Assembly (NCBI GenBank): GCA_004369085.1
Contig: ML210176.1
Location: 164,949-228,948 of the forward strand
DNA length: 64,000 nucleotides
Reading direction: 5' to 3'
Source of the DNA: Coprinopsis marcescibilis
Lineage: Eukaryota > Basidiomycota > Agaricomycetes > Agaricales > Psathyrellaceae
Below, piece after piece: positions 25,122 through 36,642 of this stretch. Every line of letters starts with the position of its first letter. The stretch's first letter is position 1. Made by a program: the position numbers and the translations under genes. The notes beneath the pieces are model-generated. The model ran no database searches, was not told the origin of the DNA, and saw nothing but the letters and a program-made list of their open reading frames with translations.

Positions 25122-27090
25122 TCAGATGCCGTCCCTTTCGAATCGAATCCCATGCCTTACATCTAAAAGATCACCAAGAGTTTCTGCCTCAACCCCTGCC
25201 TTTCCTAGATTCGCTTTACGTTGGTCGCAAAGGCGTATCAGCAGCTCGCACTGGCCGTTGACACAATGAAGGTAGTCGGTGTCGATTGGACCCAAGAACA
25301 TCTGAACGAACATTGGGTTCATGTTCGCGCTTTCGCTCCCACTGACGAGCGCAAGGACGTTCAAGAGTTCAAGCATCGTCTTCAACCGCTCATTAGCTTC
25401 GAATCCCGTGTCCAGTACCGCAGAGGGTCTACCGGCCTGGTGTGCTGCAATCAATGTCAGGGTCAACCACAGACCAATCGAAACCCCGCCGTCGCTGTCG
25501 ACCCACAGCGAATCATCCCCTTTGATGTATTCTGTGGCAAGAACCTGGGAGTCAGCAAGTGAGTCTAAGATACGATGGTCGCCCAGAACGAGTGGAATCT
25601 GGCGTAAAATGGATTCCCCGGTAGTATTTGGATTAACACCCAATGCCTTGAATACGTTCAAGTAAGTCCAAGACAATTTGTCGTTGTCGTTCGCGTCCAG
25701 GATGAAACCATAGCGAGTCAAGAGTTGAGCGTTGGTAAGGTGCTCGCCGTAGGTGTTGTAAACCTCGCTGAAAGCAGGTATTTGGGTGTTTGCTACCATT
25801 TCGTAGCAGTCGTTGACTGGATCTGAAGTGCCGCTGCCAGGTTCAGACGTTTCTGCTTGACAGTCCTGCCTGTCATGGGGACATTCTGAGAAAGAACCAC
25901 ATTCAGGACAGACTCCGAAGTCACTCTGTTCGAAACATGTTTTAGCATTTTTCGCTAGAATCATAGTGAGGAGTGGGAATGCTCACTTCGATGTGTACGT
26001 GATTGTCCTGTACATGGTTGAAACTACAAAGAGTTAAAGACTCGGAGCGGAGGGTCACAGAATGGAGTGGGTCACTCACGCGTCGGATATGGGTACCATG
26101 GACAGGCCATGGTACGCGTCCATTAGGAACGCTCGTGAAGATACTAGTGTATAGCACCGCAAAAACCCTTCGAGGCAGGGTTTTGAAACGTAACGACTTC
26201 CTTGAGCGAGTAGCAATGGTTCAACCGTTTCGTTGTAATAGGCAACTAGATCCTCCTAGAAAGGCAGAATGCGAAATGATAGCGATGCAAGTCAACAGAA
26301 ATTCCACTGGGGTTTACGACAGAAAAAAACCCATGATACAAAAGCAGGAAAGCAGAAAGGTATCCCCGCTAATAGATAACAAAAAATATCACCTACGTCG
26401 AGTGTTTGTCCGTTCTCACTCGCCTTCCGGAGAATGGCATCAACTTCTGTGCCGTTCAACCATTCCAGCGCTTCGGCTCGATCTTCATCTTCAGCGTCAC
26501 GGTTCTCGTTCGCCTTCTCCTTCTGGATCTTAAACTTCCACAAGAATGGAACTTCGACGTTCTGAGGCAGGCTCTGCAAATAACCATGCCACTTTGAGGC
26601 TGGTCCGAGGAGGCTATACCGAGAACAGCCAAAGAAATGTCAGAACCAACGGAATTGTGTTGTTGCTCCATATTCCAGAAGCAAGAGGGACGTACACTTC
26701 GGAGTAAAGCGCGAGACTCAAGGTCATCTGAGCCTCCAATTCTACAGAAACCGGTTCTATTAGATCTGCAATTCCGCAAGATCTTGCAGAGAGTACAGCA
26801 GATTTGGGTATTTTCACCACTGCAAATGCCAATTCGGATCCAGGAGCAAAAGGTGAATAGTAACATGCCATAACGATGAGATTGCCACCGTGACATCAGC
26901 TACTGGGGTTCCAGAAATTTTAGAGCGTCTAAAACATACCAATCGTCTCTTGTGGGATCTCGTGCTTGCGGGAGAACACTCCCAGTCCGTTGGCATTTTC
27001 GTTAGCACGAAGGCTTAAGCGTGAATCTATTGCGATTCCCTGGTCTGAGCTCCATTTCAGCAACGTTTCTATTGAGTTCTGGACGTCCAT
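25122..27090 (-). CDS. SET-domain lysine methyltransferase, Rubisco-LSMT/RKM/SETD6-like
   Basis: Exons: 27090-26940, 26819-26696, 26613-26397, 26255-26080, 26023-25987, 25925-25122; 502 aa. The spliced order is GLGVFSRKHEIPQETIVVKI, IPKSAVLSARSCGIADL, SKWHGYLQSLPQN, CYTLVSSRAFLMDAYHGLSM, PISDAFNHVQDNHVHIE and NTYGEHLTNAQLLTRYGFIL, which is the split SET plus substrate-binding-domain arrangement of this class. The NH motif is NHVQDNH and the catalytic-pocket Tyr is in NTYG. A cysteine cluster (CPECGSFSECPHDRQDC) sits right after NHVQDNHVHIE, where a zinc-binding loop would be an addition to the usual fold. Family members methylate ribosomal proteins or other non-histone targets; the substrate here is unknown. 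Its start faces the small gene at 27262 across 171 bp. Confidence 0.88.
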
Positions 27091-27261
27091 GATCTTTCTT
27101 TTCGGCAGGATGCAGTGGTGGAATGAAGACAAGCCGGCTTTATTTGCGCGTGCTTTGGCCGAGAGTTGCTCATTCCGAGAGCCCGGAACAAGTAACAGTA
27201 CGGAATTCAAATTCGTGTTGCTTTCTTCTTGACTGTGACGTCGAGCGCTCGGATTCGTGGC
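27091..27261. promoter_or_regulatory. shared divergent promoter (SET / Cox14-like)
   Basis: The ATGs at 27090 (-) and 27262 (+) are 171 bp apart, so the two genes must share upstream sequence. No TATA box is obvious. Confidence 0.5.
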
Positions 27262-27705
27262 ATGTCGCGTTTGAGTATCCTTGATTATCTTCAGAGAGGT
27301 GTGGTGTATACCTGTGCTGCCCTCTCAGTATGGGGCGTCGGCATGGGTGTTGCCATCCATCGTGACACGTTGAGAAGGGGTAGAGGTACGTCGAATGTCT
27401 ACCTGGTGCTGTAATAGCGTACTCAAAAAACAATTCAACGTTTGCAGAAGTACGCCGTTTCCATGGGAAACCCTCGATAAATGCTAATTAGGACGTTTGG
27501 CTGTGCAGATTATCGCACAGCGCGAAGCGATGGGTTTGAGCCTCGAGCCCCCGGAAAAAACGGTTACGGTATGTCCTCCCTGTTATCCCTCTTTTGCTGC
27601 ACTCGTGTTGATAAGGTTTCATTTCAGGAAGAGCAACGTGAACAATCTCTGGCAGAATTGGCCCAAGCGGCGCTCCCGAGCCGCAAACCTCCCCAAAAGT
27701 CATGA
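27262..27705 (+). CDS. small mitochondrial-type membrane protein, Cox14-like
   Basis: Model: 27262-27385, 27448-27449, 27509-27568, 27628-27705; 87 aa. It begins MSRLSILDYLQRGVVYTCAA, has one membrane segment (about residues 14-33), then HRDTLRRGR and a charged helix (IIAQREAMG, EEQREQSLAELAQAAL). This layout resembles Cox14-type cytochrome oxidase assembly factors of the inner membrane; sequence similarity is weak, so the name is tentative. The first intron is the problem. With donor 27386 the frames only join if a 2-nt microexon AA (27448-27449, flanked by CAG and GTACG) is used, giving GREIIAQRE. The alternative is a donor at 27397 (GTCTAC), giving GRGTSNIIAQRE. Confidence 0.65.
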
Positions 27706-28068
27706 GATTAGAGGAATTGTCTCGGCAATCCACGTCAGGACAAGATCTTAGTTCCAGCGCGATTTTTCGACCCACCACTTTCGACCAACCACCCGATTTT
27801 ATCGTCCGGTTTTCATAAATAAACCATACATTACGCGATCATTGACTAGTGGGGTAAACTATTAGATGCATAGTAAGTAGTCGTGGGTGAGCTGGGAGTA
27901 GGTTGTTCGTCTAAGACTAATACAATTATAATGCTACAGTGGTGGGGGTATCGCAAATGTCCGATTATACAAAATTGCGTTTACTTGCAGAAGATAGATG
28001 AAAGGAATAGCCAAAGAGCAGAATCCGGCCGAAGCGAACGAAAGCGATAATATATAAAGGACAGGCAT
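27706..28068. other. intergenic between convergent genes
   Basis: About 360 bp of AT-rich sequence with the 3' ends of the Cox14-like gene and the GNAT gene. Nothing else is recognised. Confidence 0.5.
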
Positions 28069-29219
28069 TTACCAATGCCCTGAGCAAACTACGCGTCTGT
28101 CGAACCCGATTTCGAGGTAACGGTCAACACCCTCGATGCGTTGGGAACGTTCCTGGAGACCGCGAAAGCCAACCCTGTCGTACACAATGCTTGCAGGATT
28201 GGAGTTGCCAACAAACAGGGCAACTTGTGACTTGCCAGAGTTGAACAGCCTGTAATTGCGCGATGAGATTTGGCTTACAGCCACTGATACAATATAAAGA
28301 CATACTGTTTGCAAACATCTCGCGTGAGCCTCTCGGCGCACCCGAGACGCCTCCACTTCGGGTTGGTATAGACTTTGGTGATGGTCGCAATGTCCGCCGT
28401 GTTTCGACTGCAAGCCGCGATAGATGCAATCTCCCAATGGGGGCTATCAGCCTTGCGAATTCTGTGCACCCATACGGCACCCTGCTCCTGGAGCAGTGTG
28501 GCCTCTTGCTCTGCTTGTGATCTCGTCATGATGAATGGTTCCTGTTCCAAAGCAATTAGCGACAATATGAGTTGCGTCACGTCAACGGGACTCACTGATT
28601 CTTCAGCAAAGAGTTCGCAAAGATCGGCGATCGCTGGGATGTCGTTCTTGTTCCCGAGGCCAATCTCAGATTGTAGGTTGTTTGCGTCAAGGATAGTTTT
28701 TTGTCTTCGAGGTTTGAGATCCTTGGCTGAACAGAATGACATGGTGCAGTCGTAGTATGGCTTGCGGTAGGCCTCGATGCCGGTGAGCTTGACCCACTCC
28801 TTCGTAAAGGCAGTAGCGACGCGGTCGACGGCGAAGACTGAGTACACGCGCTCCCTCTGAGCACATGAGAGAAGCTCCTTGCAGAAGAATTCCATGTCCC
28901 ATTCCACGACGTCGGCGACGAGCGATTCGTAGGACATCGTGGTCACGATGAAAAGGGGGTACTCTGCCACACCACTCGCAGTGCAAGAGGCGACGTATAG
29001 GACTTGCGTCCGGTCCTGGTTGGAATATACCACGAACCAAGTGTTTTCTGAGTCATTCTGCTGACCAGAACGGCACTTGAGGAGCAAGGGGAGAATGATG
29101 TTGGCTTTCGGACCGCATGCATGCAAGCCAGCGATGACAACCTCGGGCACTTGGCTAGCAGATGTGAAGCACTCGAAGGTGAGTTGGGATGGACCAGAAA
29201 TCTTTGTGGCGACGGGCAT
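28069..29219 (-). CDS. GNAT-family N-acetyltransferase
   Basis: Exons 29219-28306 and 28249-28069; 364 aa. The acetyl-CoA fold is at the C-terminus: EQGAVWVHRIRKADSPHWEI, ITKVYTNPKWRRLGCAERLT (the Q/RxxGxG/A loop, here RRLGCA) and, after the intron, NSNPASIVYDRVGFRG, the usual N-x-A-x-x-x-Y-x-x-x-G-F ending. The N-terminal 200 residues resemble the long N-lobe of fungal FR47-like GNAT proteins. Substrate not determinable. The intron splits the Gln codon after RDVCK. Confidence 0.82.
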
Positions 29220-32200
29220 GGTTGTGGTTGTAGTGAACTGCAGAAGTTAAGGGGGAATGTGGAAAGCGACGTTTGTTTGGGGTCTTTTCTGCGAAGAATT
29301 GGCTTTGCTTTATACCGCGACCAGGAGCTGTTAGAGCTAGCCCATCCCATCCATACCGCACGGTACATGGGGTACCATCGAGATCTGATGCGTTCCTGAA
29401 AAAGATTTTGTTCAAGAGTTGAATCCAGGATCTGTACATTACAGCTTTACACCGTCTCCGGGGATTTTACTTTTTTCCTGAAATGTTCAGGTCTTGAGCG
29501 GCGCCAATGGGGTGCATTAGGCTACCGTTTGACTTCCCGCGGCCACGTTTGGGCGAACCCTGAAGAAACGAGGCATTGCGTGACCATAATCGCGGCCGGC
29601 AGTGCGACCCATTAATCCAATAAGTGAGCGCTAGCCTTTTGGCTGTTAACGAAAGGTATGAGAATATTTAATAATCGATCTGCGCACTGCACTGTACTCA
29701 CCGATACAAGTATCGAGCATTCCGTTAAACGTGTCGAACGCACCTTGTCTGCCTTGAGGCACTTCCGAGTCAATAGGCAATCACTCAGAACACAAAAGTT
29801 GCGAATTCGTTAGCTTCGGGATCTGTGATTCGTATTCAGCTGAGGCCGAGCATCAAAAGCTGGAAACTTGAGCTCGACACCGTCCTAAATGCCATGCAAC
29901 ATGGATGGACGAAGAACAATGCAATTCTTCATTTGCACCGAAAGTTGATTGCGCGCACGTGCCACCCAGATCTCAGTAATCAGTTGGTTGACCTTCCGTT
30001 TCTGGCGATGACGCTCAGTCCGAGTTCTGGCATGTCCGAATGATAATCCTCTGACCTCAAAATGTTAGCAGTAGCGCCAGAGTTGGAATCAAACTCAAGC
30101 CTCGACGGAGCTAGACACGTCTCCAGACAGCAAATGATTTGTTTATTGACCGACAGTTAGGTTTCATCTATGTATATACCGAGGTTTCAAGCTGCTACCT
30201 GTTGGATAAGGATGCCCCCACACTGGCCATTCCAATTCCTCGGGTCGCGATAGAATGGAAGGGTGCTAACGTTAGGGCTGCCCGACAGAATTGTCTGAGC
30301 CATTCCCTCCCCATTTATCCCAAATCAAGTGCTCGCGGACTTCTGGAAAGTGATTTGAGACTGTCCTTTTATATTAATACCATTGCACCCATTTAACCGA
30401 GATCTGAATATCCTGCTGCATCCGCGTCTACCCCAGCCCAAATCTCGACAAAGTGCCGTGGAACTTCCATTAGAATACCCTAATGTGGCGACATGGATGA
30501 GGGTATTGCCTGTCATTCTTGAGAAACTTCCAATCAAAAGGACTTAGGCCTGAGTTACCAGGGTCGAGTCTGGGGAATGCCGAATGTGTGCAACAAGTAA
30601 TCCTAATGGAAATACAGTCCCCGAATCAGCAATTCGGGTTGGCGTTATGCTCAACGAGCCAGATATATGGGAGATTGCGGAAACGGACACAACATTTGGA
30701 ACTAGGTGAATGAAGTAAGTGCCCTAGTCACAACACTCTACCATCAGACAATGGGGAATGTATCCAAGCCGCAGTCACCACGGGCTAAGTCCGACCAACC
30801 CATCTAGTAATTTTTGATTTTCCGTGCCTCGGATCGATGCTCGTTTCTGAAACAGTCACATCTCTTGTAAACATTAGGCGCTTGTTGGATGGGCTCATAA
30901 TGCAATCGTTGCTGGCCTTGGATTGAGGGCGCTAGCCGCGGGGGGTTCGGGATTATTGTCACGTCCAATCTGGAACGACAGTATAATGGAAGAAGCTGCG
31001 CCGTTGGGTAAAGGACCATGAGATATTGATATTTACCTTTCTGATATTCGACACGCTGGTACGTATCATATGCGTCCAATAGAATAGAATTCTATATCTT
31101 TTTACTCTGGTGATCTTGTCAGTTGATTATCCTAGGCCGGTGTGTTTTCAAGCCTACAGCTCACGATACAGTCAGCGTTCTACCGCGGTCTTTCTGGGGT
31201 AAAGCGTTTGAGACTTCAACGTAAGTGCCTGCATTGCTTTGATAGGGTAAGGATGAATGTTTCGAAACCAACAGGTAGCTGTTGCGATGTTAGACGCCCG
31301 CCTTGTCCGCGCCTGGTGGACCACTTGTTGTGTGGCGTGGCGCCTCAATTTAGCTGTGTCGCCAGTGAGCAGCAGAGATATGTAGTGAGCCACCTCGGCC
31401 GTGTGACATCGCGATAGTTGGGGGCTCTCCAAATGTGTGCTGGTACAATCAAACAAGCATTGTTTACCTACATCATGATTGATGTGATCATGCTTCACGG
31501 ATGCACCGGAGAACTTCAGGAGGCATCGTTGGCCTTCGGTCTCAACTGCAGTACATGCAATCTGTACCCCAGCTACGACCAGATAGCTGGAAAAATTAAG
31601 AAGGGACGGAAGAGATGAAATGTTGATCACCTGGCGCCATTACTTGTGGTCTGGAATAGCTCAGTAAGGGCTTCCATAAAGATGGCATCTAAAAGGTATG
31701 TGGTGATGCGTATAGCTTCTCATGATAAAATCTTGTACATATATCCTTTCCTCTTTCGATCTAGTCAGTATCAGGCGACAAGATTTTGAACGGTTTAGTC
31801 CCGGCGTTAAAACCAAATCCGGAGACGGACATTTGCGGTCAGTTAGCGCTCTGACGCCATGACATAACTAGCGCTAATGAGCCGATAGCTTCTCCCCGAC
31901 TTCCTTTAGAAACAAGTCTTCAGAGCATTCAGAGATCTTTACTCAAGATGAAATTGCTCGTGTAAGACTCTGAAGGAGGAGGCGAATTGCCGTTCTCATG
32001 GGCGCTTATGTCGATGAAGAAGGCGTGGACTGAAATGCACTTCGCCACAGTGGCCGTGACAGCCTAGGCCCTGAGGGCTGTATGTTGCGAAAGCTCTGTG
32101 AGGCTAATCACTGGCAGATACGTTGAATCAAATACCGGTGTCAAACTGGGAGTCAAACTCCACTTGCCTATTCCTTTGAAACATTATAGCTTCCCAGGGT

Positions 32201-34381
32201 TGCGCATATAAAACAAGTACACTGCCGACACCAAATGGAGCTCTCACCAAATCCCGCACTAAACATTCTGAGAGAGGTCAGATGAGAGCCCGCAGGCCCA
32301 CTATGACTCCGACCACCCTTCGTTCCGATAGTTTGTGTCTTTCCTTAGAAGTTGTTCCCGAGTCAATCCGAGTCAGAAACTCCATATTGCGCCTACGGCT
32401 TTCACCATCGATAACGTTAAAGCGATATACGATACATTTTGGCAGTTGACTCAACGATTGGATGTCAATCCGTGACAGAAGTTCGCATCGATGAGCTTTT
32501 TAGGAAGGCGTGTCCAACCCGAGACGGGGAACGTGTTGATGGGGGCTACGATTCCAATTCCCTAAGTATAACGCAAATGCTCATTTATCCGAGCTGTGCG
32601 GCGACGGTATTCAACAGCTGTTCACCTAAGGCTGTAGACTATCCATTGGACATGGCTTTTCATGGCGCAAGGCCTCATAGCGCTAAATCATTATAATTTA
32701 GATAGACGCCAGTACTGCACTTTGGTCTCATATACCTAACAACATGCATACCGTCCTGTGCGTGGCAGTGATGTAGGTTAATAATGCCTTGTTCATTTAT
32801 ATTTCATTTGTCTCGCTCAAACCTGGGCTTCTAGGAACGTTTCTCTAGTCGGACTGAGCCACCTTCTTCGGAGGGCCTGGGATGTGCACTTAAATTCTTT
32901 CTCTAATCACACAAATCACACAAACTCGTCTGATACCCTCGCACATGACTAATATCGAGGTGATGCATCGCTGATGTTCAAGCTAAATCACACATACCAC
33001 TGGTATGGATTCGCATGATTTTGCCATGGGCTGCCGGGCATAGCTCGTTACAGCTACACCGTTTCGTCGTAAATGACTCCCAAGACAGTGGTCATCCGGT
33101 CCCGTCCACCTGATTTCACCTGAGGCTCGAGTGAGGTTATGTTTCGAATCGAAACGCTCCATATTTCATCTGATACCACGATGAACTCACGCGAGGTAAA
33201 TGATGATTGTAGGAGATACCAATGGTGTGTACGACCAGCGCAGCCTTGCAGACACCGAGAATCTGACTGAGGAACTGGGATGAGGTTACATAAAGGGGCA
33301 TGTATCCCGTCAATAAAGAAAATCCGGGATTTGTTGGGTCCACATGAGTACACTCTCTACTCTCCTTGAGTCGCGGAGAACGAAATCTATCCCTATGCCT
33401 TCAGGTGCTCGCTTATAATAAGACAAACTTGCTCCAAAAATGGTAGCCTAATGAGTCACGGCGGAAGATTGACTGTCGGCCTCAATCCCAGGAGCCAAAC
33501 GCCGCAAAGACCACGAAATTCGAGTTCGCAAATTCAACTCATAAATGCCTACCCCAGGGTAATTAGAGTATCAATCGTTCTTCTCGGAAGCCTCTCAATA
33601 ACCTTGATCTTAATTAGGTGGGTTTAAGGCTAACTTTACATGACACTTGATGATGTTCGCTACGTCACCTTGAAACCCCCCCTACACCTACCCGGACCCG
33701 TCTGTGGAGAAGTGGCTTGCGCTGTGATAGTAGGCACGTCTCAGTATATGTTTAGGGAGGCACAGGCTATACTATTCAACCAGTTTCCTTCCCAGTGCAG
33801 ATCCGACATTTCCCCTGTAAGACGTTAGGCGCCGGAAAAGATAACAGCGATCTCATGCGTGGTATGATCGAGTTTCATCTAGACGTACATGTGAGAGAGC
33901 AAGCGAAATGGTGCTGGTAGTAGCAGAATTCCCAAGCCCTGCCGCAGCCCCCTAATAGCTAATAGCATCACCGTTTATTGTAGCCGTACATAATATCAGA
34001 CCCCAGGACGGCATATATCTGTCGCTCAGGACAATAAGATGGAATTGAAGTATACCGTGATAGGGCTCAATCTCCAACTCTAACGGACAATTCGTCAGGT
34101 CCGTTTCTCCTTTCCCAGATCCGAATTGTGCAGGAATTAATGTTGCCAGTCACTAATGAGGATGTGACAATTGGCACTCTCTGCAGTCTCTAACCCTCAT
34201 CGACCTCATCAGGCTCGTACACCATATCAGACGACTTTGGCTCTATCAAACATCTGCCTACTTGTAGACTTCCACAGCAGCTAGTTTTAGGATGCCCGAA
34301 CCTCGGTCTCGGGGAAGCGTTAGCATACTGCACAGGCCACCCAGTCGCCAGGAATCGGCAGGGCTCCCACGAACTTTCGCA

Positions 34382-34454
34382 TCCTTCTTAGCTCAGTTGG
34401 TAGAGCGCGTCACTAGTAATGACGAGGTCAGTCGTTCGAGTCGGCTAGAAGGAA
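34382..34454 (+). tRNA. tRNA-Thr (anticodon AGT), no intron
   Basis: A full cloverleaf can be drawn. The acceptor stem is TCCTTCT/AGAAGGA (34382-34388 with 34447-34453). The D stem is GCTC/GAGC. The anticodon stem is CGTCA/TGACG with loop CTAGTAA, giving anticodon AGT at 34415-34417. The variable loop is AGGTC, and the T stem AGTCG/CGGCT has loop TTCGAGT. The discriminator base is A at 34454. The A and B box promoters are internal. All stems pair apart from one G-U type wobble in the T stem. Confidence 0.93.
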
Positions 34455-34807
34455 TTATCGAAGTCGCCGAGAACCCCCCCGCGCGTCGATCATGTGGACG
34501 CGGATTAATTTTATTCCCCAGGACAAGCGCCAAGCGCTCCAGAGATCTTCGAACAACTCTAGTCTCTCAGTGACTTCCTTGCTTTGCGACCGCAATGGCT
34601 ACAATGCGATAACGAATCATCTCAAAGTCGTAAGACTTTTTTAGCCGTAGTAGATACATTTACTCCAGTCCCGAACGCCTCGTGTACCAAGTTCAAAACA
34701 AGCAATCAACCGACAGCCTACCTGATCGCCGCTGGATAGGCGCCCGGGACAAATCTCTCTCCGCCGTGGATACGAAAACCGTCGTAACCCCTATAAAAAT
34801 CGTGGCT

Positions 34808-35110
34808 AATGGGGTCCCTTCCTCTCTCGCTGACTTTCCTGCACCGAACAACTCTGAGAAACCCTGACGCATGGCGACATGGCGGGGGATTAGTAGGATT
34901 ACCGGACCCTTTGTTCACTTGTAATCTTCTGCCAAATATGGGTCTGAAATAGGATTCTTCTGAAGCTCTCGCACGGCCAATAGGATGTCTTGCTCTCCGC
35001 GCTGATTTCACTGCACCGAACAAACTACAGTCTCTGGGAGATAATCTGGGCCGAGCGCGACTGACGCATGCATGCGGCATGGCAGGACATGGTAAGGATT
35101 ACCAGACCAC
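34808..35110. repeat. diverged tandem direct repeat, two copies
   Basis: Copy 1 is about 34808-34915 and copy 2 about 34978-35110. Both contain CTCTC..GCTGA.TT, CTGCACCGAACAA, CTGACGCATG, a GGCATGGC-like block and AGGATTACC.GACC in the same order, with small insertions in copy 2. It lies just downstream of the tRNA-Thr gene. The origin is unclear. Confidence 0.65.
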
Positions 35111-36642
35111 TGCGTTCGTCTTCTTTCTTTAAAAATGTAATTCCGTGTATTCCGAGCTCACCAAAATTTCTGCATATGGACCAGAACCGAAACGCAATCT
35201 CGCTCTCGTTCGGAATCGACTGTCTTACAAACGAGGAACGAATGTGACGCTCTCGCACTATTGACTCACTCCGACTCGTACTTGGTTTCCTTGGAACTTG
35301 CACAGCGAGCTTTGGAAATTCCATAGGCTTCCATACACATATACGGCTCGGGAGGCAACATCAAAATGGAGCATGAGCACCAAAGTTCTTCAATTTACCG
35401 CTGTCACAGCCACCAACCCAACAAAGGATCCCCGGACCCCGCAAATGCGGAGCGTCAGCAGTGCCTACGGTACCTTACGGAACACACTACTACTAAATAG
35501 AACTTCTATAGACTTTTATGTATGACCCTTGACAGGACCTGCATATGTGCATAGCAACGTTAAACTATGAAATGGAACGTGCACCGCAAAACATATAGGC
35601 ATAAATTACCTCCCCGGCTCTCAAATTCCGGGTGCATCTCCTCCGCTTAGAACCCGCAAGCTGCGGTCTGTAAATGAAATTGCAGAATAAGGAAATGTAA
35701 ATTCGGGGTTACCGCTGAGTAAGTTATTTCAATCGTCCTGTGTGCATGACCTCACGGACTACGCCGCAACCGCCAACATGTCCCTACGCGTCCCCGCATA
35801 ACCCGTTCGCAGCGCTAACCCCTCACTTAAGCGCGATCAAAAAGGGACATAGTGGACTCTGGATAATACTCGTTATTGGATGTCAGCCCGGAGGCCTCTG
35901 CGCAGTACGTGTGTACCACATATTCGAAACTACAGCCATCCCCAAGCGCATATAACCGATTCACCGAGTCCAACACGTAGCCGGCTTGGTCGAATCGAGT
36001 GCACAGGATTGCTATAATGACTCTTGAGGATCATGGGGGCATACTATACGTATACGTTGTACGAGGTCCCCGGCTTTCTCAATGAGTCAGATAACACTTT
36101 ACTTACCGCTCGGCAAAGAAAGATTCAGCAAACCACTGACAGTTAGTTGCGTGCTTTGCATAAGGTCTTGCACACGAACCTTCTTTCACTCGTTGTGATC
36201 TGATGCAGGAGACCACGGAAACCAACCAAGATTTCATGACTAGCATCGATTTCGACCTCTAACTGTGGGAAATGGAAGTCAGCGGGTGCAGACCGCAATC
36301 TCACAATGCGATTGGTGAGAAATACGAATCGCACGAAACACGTTGTGCAAGGACTAATGCAAAGCACTGTAAACACACAGTTCATGCGCAAAGTTCATAA
36401 ATGCAAATGGAATAGTTGATTCCGAGATCTTATAAAACAGCTAATAGTACAACGGCGTAACTAGAGCGAGAGAGCAAGCTATAATCAAGGGTAACAACGA
36501 TATGTATGTGCGTAGGTAGTAGGCGCCATGAAATAGGTATGCGCGCATTCGAGTCCATTAACTACCCTCCCCTACCACCTAAACTTGACCCTCCCACTCA
36601 CAACGCCAGAAAACACGACAACACAAAAGAAACTCTACTGCT

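Larger units (their letters stand above)
29220..36642. other. 7.4-kb region without recognisable protein genes
   Basis: The first few hundred bases are the GNAT promoter. Beyond that I read all longer frames on both strands and found no domain, no consistent chain of splice-joined exons and no transposase, integrase or reverse-transcriptase motif. Its recognisable contents are the tRNA-Thr gene at 34382-34454 and a diverged direct repeat at about 34808-35110. It contrasts with the gene-dense sequence on both sides. Confidence 0.6.

Noticed and set aside
33054..33353. Possible membrane-protein exon (hydrophobic, SSQFLSQILGVCKAALVV)
   Set aside because: Only one short hydrophobic stretch, no joining exons found on either side, no recognisable family.
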